64,000 nt of DNA, taken from contig JALGVT010000003.1 in the NCBI GenBank assembly GCA_025774555.1, positions 1 to 64,000 on the forward strand. Reading direction: 5' to 3'. Positions within the stretch are counted from its first letter, which is position 1. Each line of letters opens with the position of its first letter. The notes below the pieces were generated by a model, which saw only the letters and a program-made list of their open reading frames with translations, made no database searches and was not told where the DNA came from. The stretch is from a candidate division LCP-89 bacterium (GTDB lineage Bacteria; Electryoneota; B3-LCP). Made by a program: the position numbers and the translations under genes. Below are positions 1 through 8,396 of this stretch, in pieces.

Positions 1-1629
1 TCCCGCAGTTAAGGCGCGGTCGTTAATTACCACTTTCTCAGGAGGCGCTTCTGGAGGTGGTTGCGGCATCATTGCATTTAACTGAAATTCGTAGGCAATT
101 TCACCGTTTTCTGATATAACTCTGTTCGCCCACTCTAATTCGGCGCCGTCAAACGCGGCAGAAAGCATTGGTATCTTGTGACGTGAACTGGCTTTTCCGA
201 TTAAAGTAAATCCGTATTCCGTTGACTGAATACGATCTATCCAAATCTTGTTCACTCGTTTAAATTCTTCGGATAATAAGCCGAATAGACGACTCCATTT
301 ATCAGGATCGACAATGATAGCATCGATGAAATCGAGGTTATTCTTATTGATTTCAATCTGATTTTGAAGCTGATTTATATAAATATATTGAGGCTCGAGA
401 GACGCCAGCGACGTCTTCTTCATGCTGATTGACTCTTCCAGCATATCGATTCTGCCTAATCTATTAAATCCTTGGTAGGATAGTAGAACCATTCCCAGGA
501 AAATGATACCCAGTAATGCGAATCCATGCCAGGCAATTTTAAAGGTTTTCTGAGCATCCTTTATCGCGTTGGGCATCAGTTCAATGTCTAAAAATTTCTT
601 GTTCTTTTTGTCTAATGCCTCCCACGCTAATGATACTGGTATAGCATAATTCGAGAATACGGCGATCTCTTCACTTTTTAGCATGCTCGTATCCAGAGGA
701 CCCGGCGTAATCGACCTCACGTCTGCATCAGGGAATTGTTTCTCGAAGAACTCGACTGCTCTGGTCATGCCGATTTCACCAGACAGTACGATCTGATCGA
801 TTTCTGGTATGCCAGCTTCTTCCTGTTCCAATAGTATCTTGCTGAACAGAGTCTGACATATCTGCGGCGATTGGTAGCCTTCACGCAGTAATTGTATAAA
901 AGATATCGGTTCGCCGCCCTTCATGATTATAACGCGTGAGAAATCGTTTCCAATATGAACAACCGATGTTATCTTATCTTCAGGTGGATCCAGGGAGAGC
1001 CTAACCAGATTGACTAACGCCATCTCATTCGAATTGACTCCACAAAAATATGGCTGACCGCCCGCCAAATAGTTTTTTACATCAATTAATTCTTCAATAA
1101 TTGGGATATTACCTTCTGAAACGGTAACCATCAATCCATCTGAATCGGTTCGGAAATAGTCGATTGTTGCAGTATCAAGCGTTCCGCCTGCCAGTGGGAT
1201 GATCTCATCGATCAACCGCTGTCTAAGTTTCTTCTTCTTGACTCCGAAGTCACTTTCGAAGCTGTAATAAGTTGCCTGTCCTCCAGGAATGTTGACTGCA
1301 ATTTTTGTATTATTAAGTGGATACTTAGTAAATACATTGATAATAGTGCCGGATAAATCCTGGTCCTTCTGTACTTCATCATCAAACGGCTCTTCCTTAT
1401 CCTCTAAATCTTCCAAGCCGAAGATATCATTATCTTCAACTTCGTCGCTGACGCCGTGTTGTGCTATTCCTTTCCCAATTTTACCAAGGTGTGCAGGCAA
1501 AACGATTGTTTCGAGAGAATGAATTACGATCTCTCCATTCTCCCAACCCAGATGTGCCAAGCGCAAATCTGTGCCGTCCACCATGACGCCTAATACCTGT
1601 TTTCTGGATAATTTCCCTGGTATCTTCAT
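1..1629 (-). CDS. PilM-PilN-like type IV pilus assembly fusion protein (C-terminus cut by window edge)
   Basis: The frame is open from the ATG at 1629 to the window edge, giving 543 residues without a stop. Residues about 10-345 resemble the actin-like PilM/GspL fold: a nucleotide-binding-like strand at 13-27 (GVMVDGTDLRLAHL) and a later VLSGEIG motif near 281-287. A single membrane segment lies at about 368-387, then a short coiled region and a PilN-like periplasmic domain (WSRLFGLLSEEF, then KIWIDRI). PilM and PilN are normally separate inner-membrane platform proteins of type IV pili, so this is a fusion or a GspL-like arrangement. It is the last gene of the pilus operon in the window, 32 bases after the PilT-like gene. 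An acidic insert at about 62-92 is unusual for PilM. Confidence 0.8.
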   Translation of the reverse strand, partial: MKIPGKLSRKQVLGVMVDGTDLRLAHLGWENGEIVIHSLETIVLPAHLGKIGKGIAQHGVSDEVEDNDIFGLEDLEDKEEPFDDEVQKDQDLSGTIINVFTKYPLNNTKIAVNIPGGQATYYSFESDFGVKKKKLRQRLIDEIIPLAGGTLDTATIDYFRTDSDGLMVTVSEGNIPIIEELIDVKNYLAGGQPYFCGVNSNEMALVNLVRLSLDPPEDKITSVVHIGNDFSRVIIMKGGEPISFIQLLREGYQSPQICQTLFSKILLEQEEAGIPEIDQIVLSGEIGMTRAVEFFEKQFPDADVRSITPGPLDTSMLKSEEIAVFSNYAIPVSLAWEALDKKNKKFLDIELMPNAIKDAQKTFKIAWHGFALLGIIFLGMVLLSYQGFNRLGRIDMLEESISMKKTSLASLEPQYIYINQLQNQIEINKNNLDFIDAIIVDPDKWSRLFGLLSEEFKRVNKIWIDRIQSTEYGFTLIGKASSRHKIPMLSAAFDGAELEWANRVISENGEIAYEFQLNAMMPQPPPEAPPEKVVINDRALTAG

Positions 1630-1661
1630 ATCTATTCTCTGAGATGATTGTACTGATTAGC

Positions 1662-2933
1662 TTAATTTGAATATTCGAGCAGTTCTTTGATGCGATTCTT
1701 ATTATTTGCGTAGTTAATTGCCTCTTCTGCAGATATCTTTCTGGCGACGACTAACCCCCGAAGATCCTGTTCCATGGTATTCATTCCTTCAGCGTTGCCC
1801 TCGCTTATCATTTGATAGATTTCCTGGGTGTTGTTATTTTTTATTGCCGCCTTAACTGAAGCATTTACCAGTAGTACTTCTTTAGCTAAAATCCGCTTAC
1901 CGTCCACCGTCGGCACTAATTTCTGTGATATGACTATTTTTAATACATCTGCTAACCGATTCCGAATACGTTCCTGCTCCTCAGTAGGGCATTCCGCTAC
2001 TATACGATCAATTGATTCAACCGCCGAACCGGTATGCAGCGTAGAAAAAACTTTATGCCCGGAATCAGTGATTTCCAACGCCGTCATGATGGTTTCCGCG
2101 TCTCGCATCTCACCTATCATTATGATATCCGGATCCTGCCGCAGAGCTTGGACAGCGCCTGCCTTAAACCCGTGGACGTCACGACCAACCTCACGATGGC
2201 GAATAATGCAGCGGTTTGAGAGATGTACACACTCAATCGGGCTTGCGATGATGACAATGTGAGCTTCAACAGACTGGTTGTTCGCATCTATGATACTGTC
2301 CAGAGTTGTGGATTTCCCCGAACCGGTAATTCCGGTTACGAGTATCAAACCCTGCTTTTCATATTTCAGAGATAGAGCCCGCGCTATATTATTGTGAAAG
2401 CCGAGGTGTTTAAATGAAAATATGCTGTTATTGATGCGGCGCATATTAAGCGCCAGATAATCGAGGTCGAAATACATATCACCGCGAAATCTGACGTTCT
2501 CTGTCTTATAATCTATCGAATATGAGAAGTCAAGATTGCGATTTTCGATAAGGTACTCGATCTGCCTGTGAGTCAATATGTTCAAATTTAAAATATTGAA
2601 CTGATCCAGTGAGTACGCGCCGAGTTCCATTACAGGACTTTTGTTATTATGCACTCGAAACCAGATCTGACCCAATGAACCCTGTCCGCCCAAATCTATG
2701 TCTGATGCATTATGCTCCATCATCTTATCTAGGAGACTATCAAATAATTGCCGTAACTGATCTCTGTCCGAATCCTCTAACTCATCAAGAAAACTGGCTG
2801 TCGCCTCTATTCGCTCCACTCCAAAAAGGCGAGGCGCAAGTGACGATTCAATTTCCATAAATATTTCGTCAACACCCCTCTCTTTGGGAGTGCTTAGAGT
2901 GATATCACTCTGAATTTCCAATGTATCTGCCAT
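1662..2933 (-). CDS. PilT-like type IV pilus ATPase with altered Asp box
   Basis: The protein has 423 residues from the ATG at 2933. This start is preferred because a longer frame back to 3035 would overlap the upstream gene by 74 bases. Motifs in order are Walker A GITGSGKST (201-209), the PilT-type REVGRD strand (247-252), Walker B DPDIIMIGEMRD (267-278) and the His box around H300. The family (PilT/PilU retraction ATPases) hydrolyses ATP in a cytoplasmic hexamer to retract pili. The Asp box, usually (I/V)EDP(I/V)E, reads IIASPIE at 228-234, so the acidic pair is lost. There is also an N-terminal extension of about 75 residues relative to classical PilT. It may be a PilU-like accessory or a weakened motor; the PilT family assignment is strong. 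Confidence 0.88.
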   Translation of the reverse strand: MADTLEIQSDITLSTPKERGVDEIFMEIESSLAPRLFGVERIEATASFLDELEDSDRDQLRQLFDSLLDKMMEHNASDIDLGGQGSLGQIWFRVHNNKSPVMELGAYSLDQFNILNLNILTHRQIEYLIENRNLDFSYSIDYKTENVRFRGDMYFDLDYLALNMRRINNSIFSFKHLGFHNNIARALSLKYEKQGLILVTGITGSGKSTTLDSIIDANNQSVEAHIVIIASPIECVHLSNRCIIRHREVGRDVHGFKAGAVQALRQDPDIIMIGEMRDAETIMTALEITDSGHKVFSTLHTGSAVESIDRIVAECPTEEQERIRNRLADVLKIVISQKLVPTVDGKRILAKEVLLVNASVKAAIKNNNTQEIYQMISEGNAEGMNTMEQDLRGLVVARKISAEEAINYANNKNRIKELLEYSN

Positions 2934-2961
2934 TAGTTTTTTCTGGTTTGTCTCTTGGTAA

Positions 2962-4677
2962 TTAATCAATTGTCCCGTCAATAAGCACAGTTGCGTTGCC
3001 GTTGATACTCGTAACCTCGATAGTAACCACCGCAAGCACTGGCGGATCTAATTCTTCTGTATCATCATCGAAAAGTACAAAACTGAAATAGGTCCAGCCG
3101 ATACTTTGAGTGTCAGGGTAATCAACATCAACGTCGCCCAGTAACCCTCCTGCTGATGATGCGACTTCAATTTTTGAATCGTGAGCCAGCGGGTAGCCGT
3201 TTTGATCCAACACTCTGAAAGTAAAGGTCTGAGATCCACCGTTCGGTATATCGAAACTAGTAGGAACGATATCCTCAATTTGAGTAATGCCCGAAAATAG
3301 CACTTCAGTTGAACTTATTAGAATCGCGCCCCCTTCGCCGACCGTTTGCACGGTTACCGTTCCAAAAGGATAGGATGCCAGGGGAGATGGCGGACCAGAG
3401 AAGAGAGCAGCGCAAGTAGAGCCGTAAGCGTTCGTTGTGCCTGATCCTTCTATAATTCCGGCGTTCGTGCTGAAATAGACCGACGTTCCCATGGGGACAG
3501 GATTGGAATATTTGTCAGCAACCATGGCAACCATCGTATCGATTCGTCCATAGTAGTTAAATCCGGCAAAATTAATCCAGACTGGATAGACGCCAAAATG
3601 TACTGGATCGGCGAAACCGGAGTGGATTGCAATCGGCACGGGCGCAGAAGAGATTGACGGATCTTCGGCCAGATATGCTAACAGCTGGATAGTTCCCGCG
3701 ACAGTTCCACTGTTAAGCGTTGTGCTCACCTGGGCTGAGGCGTTAGTAATAGCGGAATCCGGGTAGAGATACTCGCCGCCACCTGTTGCCCCCTGTATCT
3801 CGAAATTGACACATACTGGTTGAGCAGAACTGATAGGCGATCCCCCGGCGTCTTTGACGACGAAGGTAGCGGTGGTTGCTTCGTTGGCACCAACGCCTTT
3901 TACCGCAACGGAATCATACTCGACTGATACGAGTCCAATTGAAGCGGGTTCACCGGTTTCAAAAATAACGATTTCTGGAACGATTGTGGAGGCAAGTCCC
4001 GATGCAAGAGAGGCTTCAATTATCACGTTCCCGCTGTAAGTTCCCGCATTAAATGTGGTGGTTACCCTGCCCTCAAAGTTAGTTACCGTGGTGCTGGGGA
4101 AGATATGTGCGCCTCCGCCCGGCTCTTCGAGGAATTCAAAATTGACCTGAGTGGCGTGAAGTGAATCGACAAGAACTCCCGAGCCGTCATGGATTTCACA
4201 TATTATGATTGAGGTTGTGATACCTCCAGCGCCTATAACACTCAATGTCTCGGGTTCAACTGATACGACAGAAATGGATGCGGCATCGCCTGATCCCGTA
4301 TAACCTGTATCAATGATAGTGGAATCCAGATACATCTCGAGGGCGACCACGGGCATGGAAGTCACTTCACCCGACTGAATAACACCAATCAGACTCACAC
4401 CGAGATAACCTTCCTTATAAATCTCCAGGTTGATAGATTCCGTCTCATCCTGGGTAAGAGCAATGGCGAGATCGTACGCACCGAGAGAGTCTGTTTCGGT
4501 GGTCTCGATATGAGAAAGTGTACGCACAAAGGCGCCGTTAACGGGTTCGAGGTTCTCAGCATATTTTACTGAGCCCACTATGTGAGCCCATTCTTCACCG
4601 GCTTCAAGATCAGTGCTTTTTTCTTCGCAGCCTAAAACGAAGAGTAACATCAATGGCAGGAGTGATAATTTCTTCAT
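2962..4677 (-). CDS. Lipoprotein with carboxypeptidase-regulatory-like and Ig-like (Big_1-type) repeats
   Basis: This is a 571-residue exported protein. A type II signal peptide ends in the lipobox LFVLGC (Cys17). Residues about 30-110 look like a carboxypeptidase regulatory-like beta domain (EPVNGAFVRTL, then DSLGAYDL). Three to four Ig-like repeats follow, each with a pattern like VNFE...GGG...TTV.T...G.V.TT.N.GT.SG, which is typical of invasin/intimin Big_1 domains. It probably sits on the outer membrane and may act as a stalk or an adhesive surface protein. It lies inside the pilus operon, with the PilT-like start 28 bases downstream, so a role in pilus-linked attachment is an inference only. 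Confidence 0.75.
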   Translation of the reverse strand: MKKLSLLPLMLLFVLGCEEKSTDLEAGEEWAHIVGSVKYAENLEPVNGAFVRTLSHIETTETDSLGAYDLAIALTQDETESINLEIYKEGYLGVSLIGVIQSGEVTSMPVVALEMYLDSTIIDTGYTGSGDAASISVVSVEPETLSVIGAGGITTSIIICEIHDGSGVLVDSLHATQVNFEFLEEPGGGAHIFPSTTVTNFEGRVTTTFNAGTYSGNVIIEASLASGLASTIVPEIVIFETGEPASIGLVSVEYDSVAVKGVGANEATTATFVVKDAGGSPISSAQPVCVNFEIQGATGGGEYLYPDSAITNASAQVSTTLNSGTVAGTIQLLAYLAEDPSISSAPVPIAIHSGFADPVHFGVYPVWINFAGFNYYGRIDTMVAMVADKYSNPVPMGTSVYFSTNAGIIEGSGTTNAYGSTCAALFSGPPSPLASYPFGTVTVQTVGEGGAILISSTEVLFSGITQIEDIVPTSFDIPNGGSQTFTFRVLDQNGYPLAHDSKIEVASSAGGLLGDVDVDYPDTQSIGWTYFSFVLFDDDTEELDPPVLAVVTIEVTSINGNATVLIDGTID

Positions 4678-5058
4678 AGTCCGCCTCGGACGATTGATTT
4701 TTTTTCTGGGATGTGCGCCTGAGGTGTGATCTGGATGGCGCAGTTACTATTTTTCCGCTGGGAAAGGCTAACCAATCCCGAGCATGGTGCTGTGCGAATC
4801 GGGGATATTATTTCCGAAGGCCGGAGGCGCCGCGGGGGTCGGGGCGGAGCGGCGCCCGTTCATACGGTCTTCATCCTGACCTGTGCGTGTTTATCTTTTA
4901 TTCGCCGTTGCATTCTATCTCAGCTTGTGCATCCATTTCATTTATAAGACCGATGCCGGCCCTCGGATATTTCCCCCAAATTATGATCTGTAATACTACA
5001 GACCGCCCCTTATTTTTATATCGGTTTCAACGCCTGACTTCTTAATGCTTTTCGGATA
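4678..5058. other. Intergenic gap with GC-rich hairpin
   Basis: This is a non-coding gap of 381 bases inside the minus-strand pilus operon. It contains a GC-rich hairpin at 4826-4856 with 8-base perfect arms (GGCGCCGC / GCGGCGCC) and a G-rich loop on the plus strand. Plus-strand open frames here have no recognisable product and no ribosome binding site. The G-rich loop shares GGGGTCGGGGCG with a repeat-rich gap near 56528, so this may be an inserted repeat. No clear promoter was seen. Confidence 0.45.
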
Positions 5059-6297
5059 CTATTCATACCACGAAGTTATCGTATTTCGGCTGAAAACAGG
5101 ATAAAATGGCGGCGCCTTCGTCATGAAACGCTGATCATAAACGTAATTCTTCTGGTAACCAGATCGAATGCCGCTATAACCAAAGGTGCCGACGGGACCT
5201 CGTTCATCTTGGACTAATCCCCCCAGAATAGTCAGTACTCCGCGAGGTGATCCCCCAGAATAGTTCTCTACATAGAACGATTCGTTCAAAGCCATCAATG
5301 TCGCATGGATTGTGCAATTATTTTGATTCGCCGCATTATCCAGGAGGATAATGTCATTTCTTGAAATCAGACCTAACATGTCATCTGCGGTTGGATTGGT
5401 CAAAGGATCTTCATGATACAGGATGTCATCCTCAATCAGGATATCGCCATCGGAAAGAACCGTTACCTGTCCATTTACAGTTCCCTTAACAGAAATATCC
5501 TCTCCGTTCTTGGTGGCGATAACTCCGTTCGTTCCCTCTATCGTTGTATTGCCGCTAATGGGTGTCTGAACGATACTTACCACCGAATGACCAGCCCATG
5601 TGGTCTCCGGTCGTGTCGTTGCCCAGTTGAAAGTTCCGTCGTTCAGAAATTCGATATGTGTCTCATTATCGAAACTCACACCGCCACTTTCAGCTCTTCC
5701 TATTAGAATCGACAGGTCTAATGGAAGAGTGATTTCATCACAACCAAAATTTACCCCAGCTTTAAATTCCGGGTCGCCCCACCCGTAGTAATTATTAGCG
5801 TGCATCGATACATAGCCGTAGAATACCGGGTCACCCCAGATGTGAAACTGACCATTGGTGTGAATCGGACCTCGCATCGTATCACCGCTGATAAAGTATA
5901 TAGGCGGTTCATTATTCGTGAAGTATGCAAATTCAGAGAATGCCGATTTTCGAATCTCCACGTCAGCAAATGCGTTCCCGAAGCCGTAACTCCCATTGAT
6001 TGTTATCCGAAGTTCGTCCAGACCCAAAGTTGAGTCGGAGCTATTATCGGTTATAGTTGCGTCGAATTGGCCGCAGCCAAGCGACTGTTGTGAGAATCCA
6101 TCACGCCATGTAAAATCTTGATTGAGTTCATACAGACACAAATTAATTGCGCTGTTGGTGCTCTGTCTGGCTGCAGCTTCTTCGTACCTATCGTTGCTGA
6201 TCTGATTCGCATCGCGGCCCAGGCGCGTGAGATTCATCTTCATGCTGCCTGCAACGATTGTAAAACCGACGACTAGGATAATTGAGAAGCGTCCCAT
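5059..6297 (-). CDS. DUF4900-like / PilX-type pilus-associated protein
   Basis: The protein has 412 residues. A near-perfect ribosome binding site (AGGAGG, eight bases before the ATG) fixes the start. The N-terminus is a short hydrophobic segment (about 4-18) followed by a polar helix, as in PilX-like minor pilins. The middle has the pattern GPIHTNGQFHIWGDPVFYG (about 140-160), which I associate with DUF4900 proteins found in pilus loci of deep-branching bacteria. The rest is beta-rich and lacks catalytic motifs. It probably sits in the inner membrane or the pilus tip complex. The function is inferred from context: pilin-like proteins lie upstream and PilT/PilM-like genes downstream. Confidence 0.62.
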   Translation of the reverse strand: MGRFSIILVVGFTIVAGSMKMNLTRLGRDANQISNDRYEEAAARQSTNSAINLCLYELNQDFTWRDGFSQQSLGCGQFDATITDNSSDSTLGLDELRITINGSYGFGNAFADVEIRKSAFSEFAYFTNNEPPIYFISGDTMRGPIHTNGQFHIWGDPVFYGYVSMHANNYYGWGDPEFKAGVNFGCDEITLPLDLSILIGRAESGGVSFDNETHIEFLNDGTFNWATTRPETTWAGHSVVSIVQTPISGNTTIEGTNGVIATKNGEDISVKGTVNGQVTVLSDGDILIEDDILYHEDPLTNPTADDMLGLISRNDIILLDNAANQNNCTIHATLMALNESFYVENYSGGSPRGVLTILGGLVQDERGPVGTFGYSGIRSGYQKNYVYDQRFMTKAPPFYPVFSRNTITSWYE

Positions 6298-6389
6298 TTT
6301 TCTATCCTCCTGTTTTGTTCTTTTACTTCCAGTGAAATCCTGGGTCGTCTGCCTCCGCTATATGGTTTTAATCTAAACATAATTATCGT

Positions 6390-6941
6390 TTATAGATTCC
6401 TTGGTCTTATAGTTCCACGCCACGAAGAGATAGCGTAGGTTGTATCAGAAGGGTAAGGGCTTTCTACAGTTATTAGATAATCAAGACTTTTTACGAGAGT
6501 TAAATCAGCCGTTACTGTTCTGCTTATATCATATAAGGTAAGCTGGAAATTAGTTACACCAAGCGAACCACCGTATGATTGACCATCCACCGAACGACGC
6601 AGAATTCTGTCCCTCGGATTGAGAGTGCCTGAAACTTCAGCCGTCGATCCAAGTTGATAAGAGATGGTTTCGAGCGAACCATTGTTATCCAGGTCAGCAA
6701 AAAACGAAATGGAACTTGTGTCTGCGCTGATTATAGCTAATGCTGAATTCTGAATTCCAAAGCCAATTTTTCTAAAGTCATATTCTACCTCTTCGACCAA
6801 TTCCGTTAGACTCTCCTGAACTATCAACTCGAGCCTGTCTTCGATTGACATCTGGTTGAAGTTGGCGTTGACCCTCAAAATCATCATCATCAGGAGTCCA
6901 CCGATAATGAATGACCCGACCATATCAAGCATTGTGCTCAT
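6390..6941 (-). CDS. Minor pilin / PilW-like protein
   Basis: The protein has 183 residues with an N-terminal hydrophobic helix (about 9-24, GSFIIGGLLMMMILRV) followed by an amphipathic helix and a beta-rich C-terminal domain. This is the architecture of pseudopilins and PilW-like minor pilins. There is no classical prepilin cleavage motif with Glu at +5. The start lies three bases after the stop of the upstream regulator gene, so the two are probably translated together. Phrases such as FADLDNNGSLETISYQL recall PilW-type minor pilins. The assignment rests on topology and operon position, not on a strong family motif. Confidence 0.6.
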   Translation of the reverse strand: MSTMLDMVGSFIIGGLLMMMILRVNANFNQMSIEDRLELIVQESLTELVEEVEYDFRKIGFGIQNSALAIISADTSSISFFADLDNNGSLETISYQLGSTAEVSGTLNPRDRILRRSVDGQSYGGSLGVTNFQLTLYDISRTVTADLTLVKSLDYLITVESPYPSDTTYAISSWRGTIRPRNL

Positions 6942-6944
6942 GGT

Positions 6945-7808
6945 TTATTTCCTCAAAGCGGTTTCTAACTGACAAATACGGTTTCCCGAACGTCGCAGTT
7001 TTTTATGAATCGAATTTAATATATTCAGTATAAAATGCTTGAATAATTTCTCTTCTTTATGATTAAAGAAATTGATTATAGCATCACGTTCCAGACACAA
7101 TACACTGCTGCTGGCAGTGGCGATCAGGCACTGTGTGCTGAGATTGGGGCGAAAGATGTGCATCTCACCGTAACAATCAAATTTCCCCAGGCGATAAAGT
7201 TCTGAACCTTCCTGTCGCACAGATATTTCACCCTCAAAGATAATGTATAATTGCCTGTCAGTATTACCCTCCGGTAGAATGATCTCCTGTGGATCATACG
7301 TCTCCATTTTCCCGGATTCAAGAAACTCCTTTATTATTCTCTCTGGAATATTTGCAAGAAGTGGAATGGAAGGCGGTGTTTCGGTTAATGCAGCCAGTGT
7401 CTCTTGCAATTCTAATTTTAGTTTTTTATTCTCTTCTTGCAAACGGTTTTGCTGAAGCGCCATTTTTATGGTGATCTTCAGCTCGTCCAGTATTAACGGC
7501 TTTGAAAGGTAGTCGAAAGCGCCTTGTTTCATCGCTTCCACTGCGGCATCGACGTCACCGAAACCAGAAAACATGATTATGCTCTGGTTCGGGTCGAGTT
7601 CACGTAAATTACTGAATAACTCCAGACCATCCATCCCGGGCATGCGTATGTCCGAGAGAACGAGGTCGAAATTGTTTTTCTGTGCAAGCTCGTAAGCCTC
7701 TTCGCCACTCGCCGAAGTCACGACTTCGTATTCTTCATTGGATAATGAATCCATACATAAATCGCGGACTTCCATATCATCATCTACGATCAGGATACTC
7801 TCAGCCAT
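6945..7808 (-). CDS. Response regulator fused to a cyclic-nucleotide-binding domain
   Basis: The protein has 287 residues. An N-terminal CheY-like receiver (1-120) has the acidic pocket D10/D11, the phospho-acceptor D53 (SDIRMPG) and the conserved K103 (SKPL). A predicted coiled coil (about 112-140) leads to a cNMP-binding/CAP-like effector domain (about 150-265; PEGNTDRQLYIIFEGEISV and GEMHIF are recognisable). No HTH DNA-binding domain follows, so it likely acts by protein contact, not by binding promoters. It sits among pilin genes and could couple phosphorylation and a second messenger to pilus assembly. Whether it binds cAMP, c-di-GMP or nothing cannot be told. No histidine kinase is encoded nearby. 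Confidence 0.85.
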   Translation of the reverse strand: MAESILIVDDDMEVRDLCMDSLSNEEYEVVTSASGEEAYELAQKNNFDLVLSDIRMPGMDGLELFSNLRELDPNQSIIMFSGFGDVDAAVEAMKQGAFDYLSKPLILDELKITIKMALQQNRLQEENKKLKLELQETLAALTETPPSIPLLANIPERIIKEFLESGKMETYDPQEIILPEGNTDRQLYIIFEGEISVRQEGSELYRLGKFDCYGEMHIFRPNLSTQCLIATASSSVLCLERDAIINFFNHKEEKLFKHFILNILNSIHKKLRRSGNRICQLETALRK

Positions 7809-7845
7809 AGTCTGTTTTACCTCAAGCGTACTGTCGCCTTACAAT

Positions 7846-8358
7846 TTAAAAGAAAGCAAATATCTGTTCTAAATAGACGGTTACAGGCTTTCCTGACGAG
7901 GGATTAACCAGATAAGGTCCTGTAACAGAAATCCGCAACCGTTTTAAAAAGGTTTTTGAACTTAAGTTATTAGATGGATTGTTTGGATCGACGTATGAAA
8001 CACTGCCGACTATATTGAACAATACTGAAGGCAGGGTTGTTGAATCCTGAAATGCAATGCCATGAAAATCATCGATATCGTCGAAATTCGGATAGGATTC
8101 ACCAGTTTCGGAACCAAATGAAGCCGATGCTGTAAGCTGGCTCGTTGATTGAGGTCGCGATGAAACACATACTTCGTCGAAAACCATCGTGCTCGCTTCC
8201 CCAAGAAATTTCTCGCAGAGAGAAATCGCTGTGATTTCCGAATTTGTAGATATTAGCGTTCGGTCGTTATATAAGATAGACTGGTTCACTGATGGCAGCA
8301 ACATGCTGAAAAGTACAAGAGCGCCAAGCACTAACAGTATCTGTCCCGTGTTCATCAT
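7846..8358 (-). CDS. Pilin-like protein of the pilus operon
   Basis: The protein has 170 residues with a hydrophobic N-terminal helix (about 6-22, QILLVLGALVLFSMLLP) and a beta-rich remainder, which is the general layout of minor pilins or of MshD/PulI-like pseudopilins. Two adjacent ATG codons follow GAGG at normal spacing. The gene lies between pilB and the response regulator and is read in the same direction. No canonical prepilin motif is visible, in keeping with the other pilins of this operon. It could instead be a membrane-anchored assembly factor. I do not recognise a closer family. Confidence 0.55.
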   Translation of the reverse strand: MMNTGQILLVLGALVLFSMLLPSVNQSILYNDRTLISTNSEITAISLCEKFLGEASTMVFDEVCVSSRPQSTSQLTASASFGSETGESYPNFDDIDDFHGIAFQDSTTLPSVLFNIVGSVSYVDPNNPSNNLSSKTFLKRLRISVTGPYLVNPSSGKPVTVYLEQIFAFF

Positions 8359-8396
8359 AATACTACCTCTAAAAGTATTTTAATCTCTGTTTCTCT

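Noticed and set aside
2934-3035. Extended N-terminus of the PilT-like protein
   Set aside because: It would overlap the upstream lipoprotein gene by 74 bases, and the added residues have no similarity to the family.
4713-5045. Plus-strand open frame of about 110 codons in the pilus operon gap
   Set aside because: It has no ribosome site or family motif, crosses a GC-rich hairpin, and runs against the operon direction.
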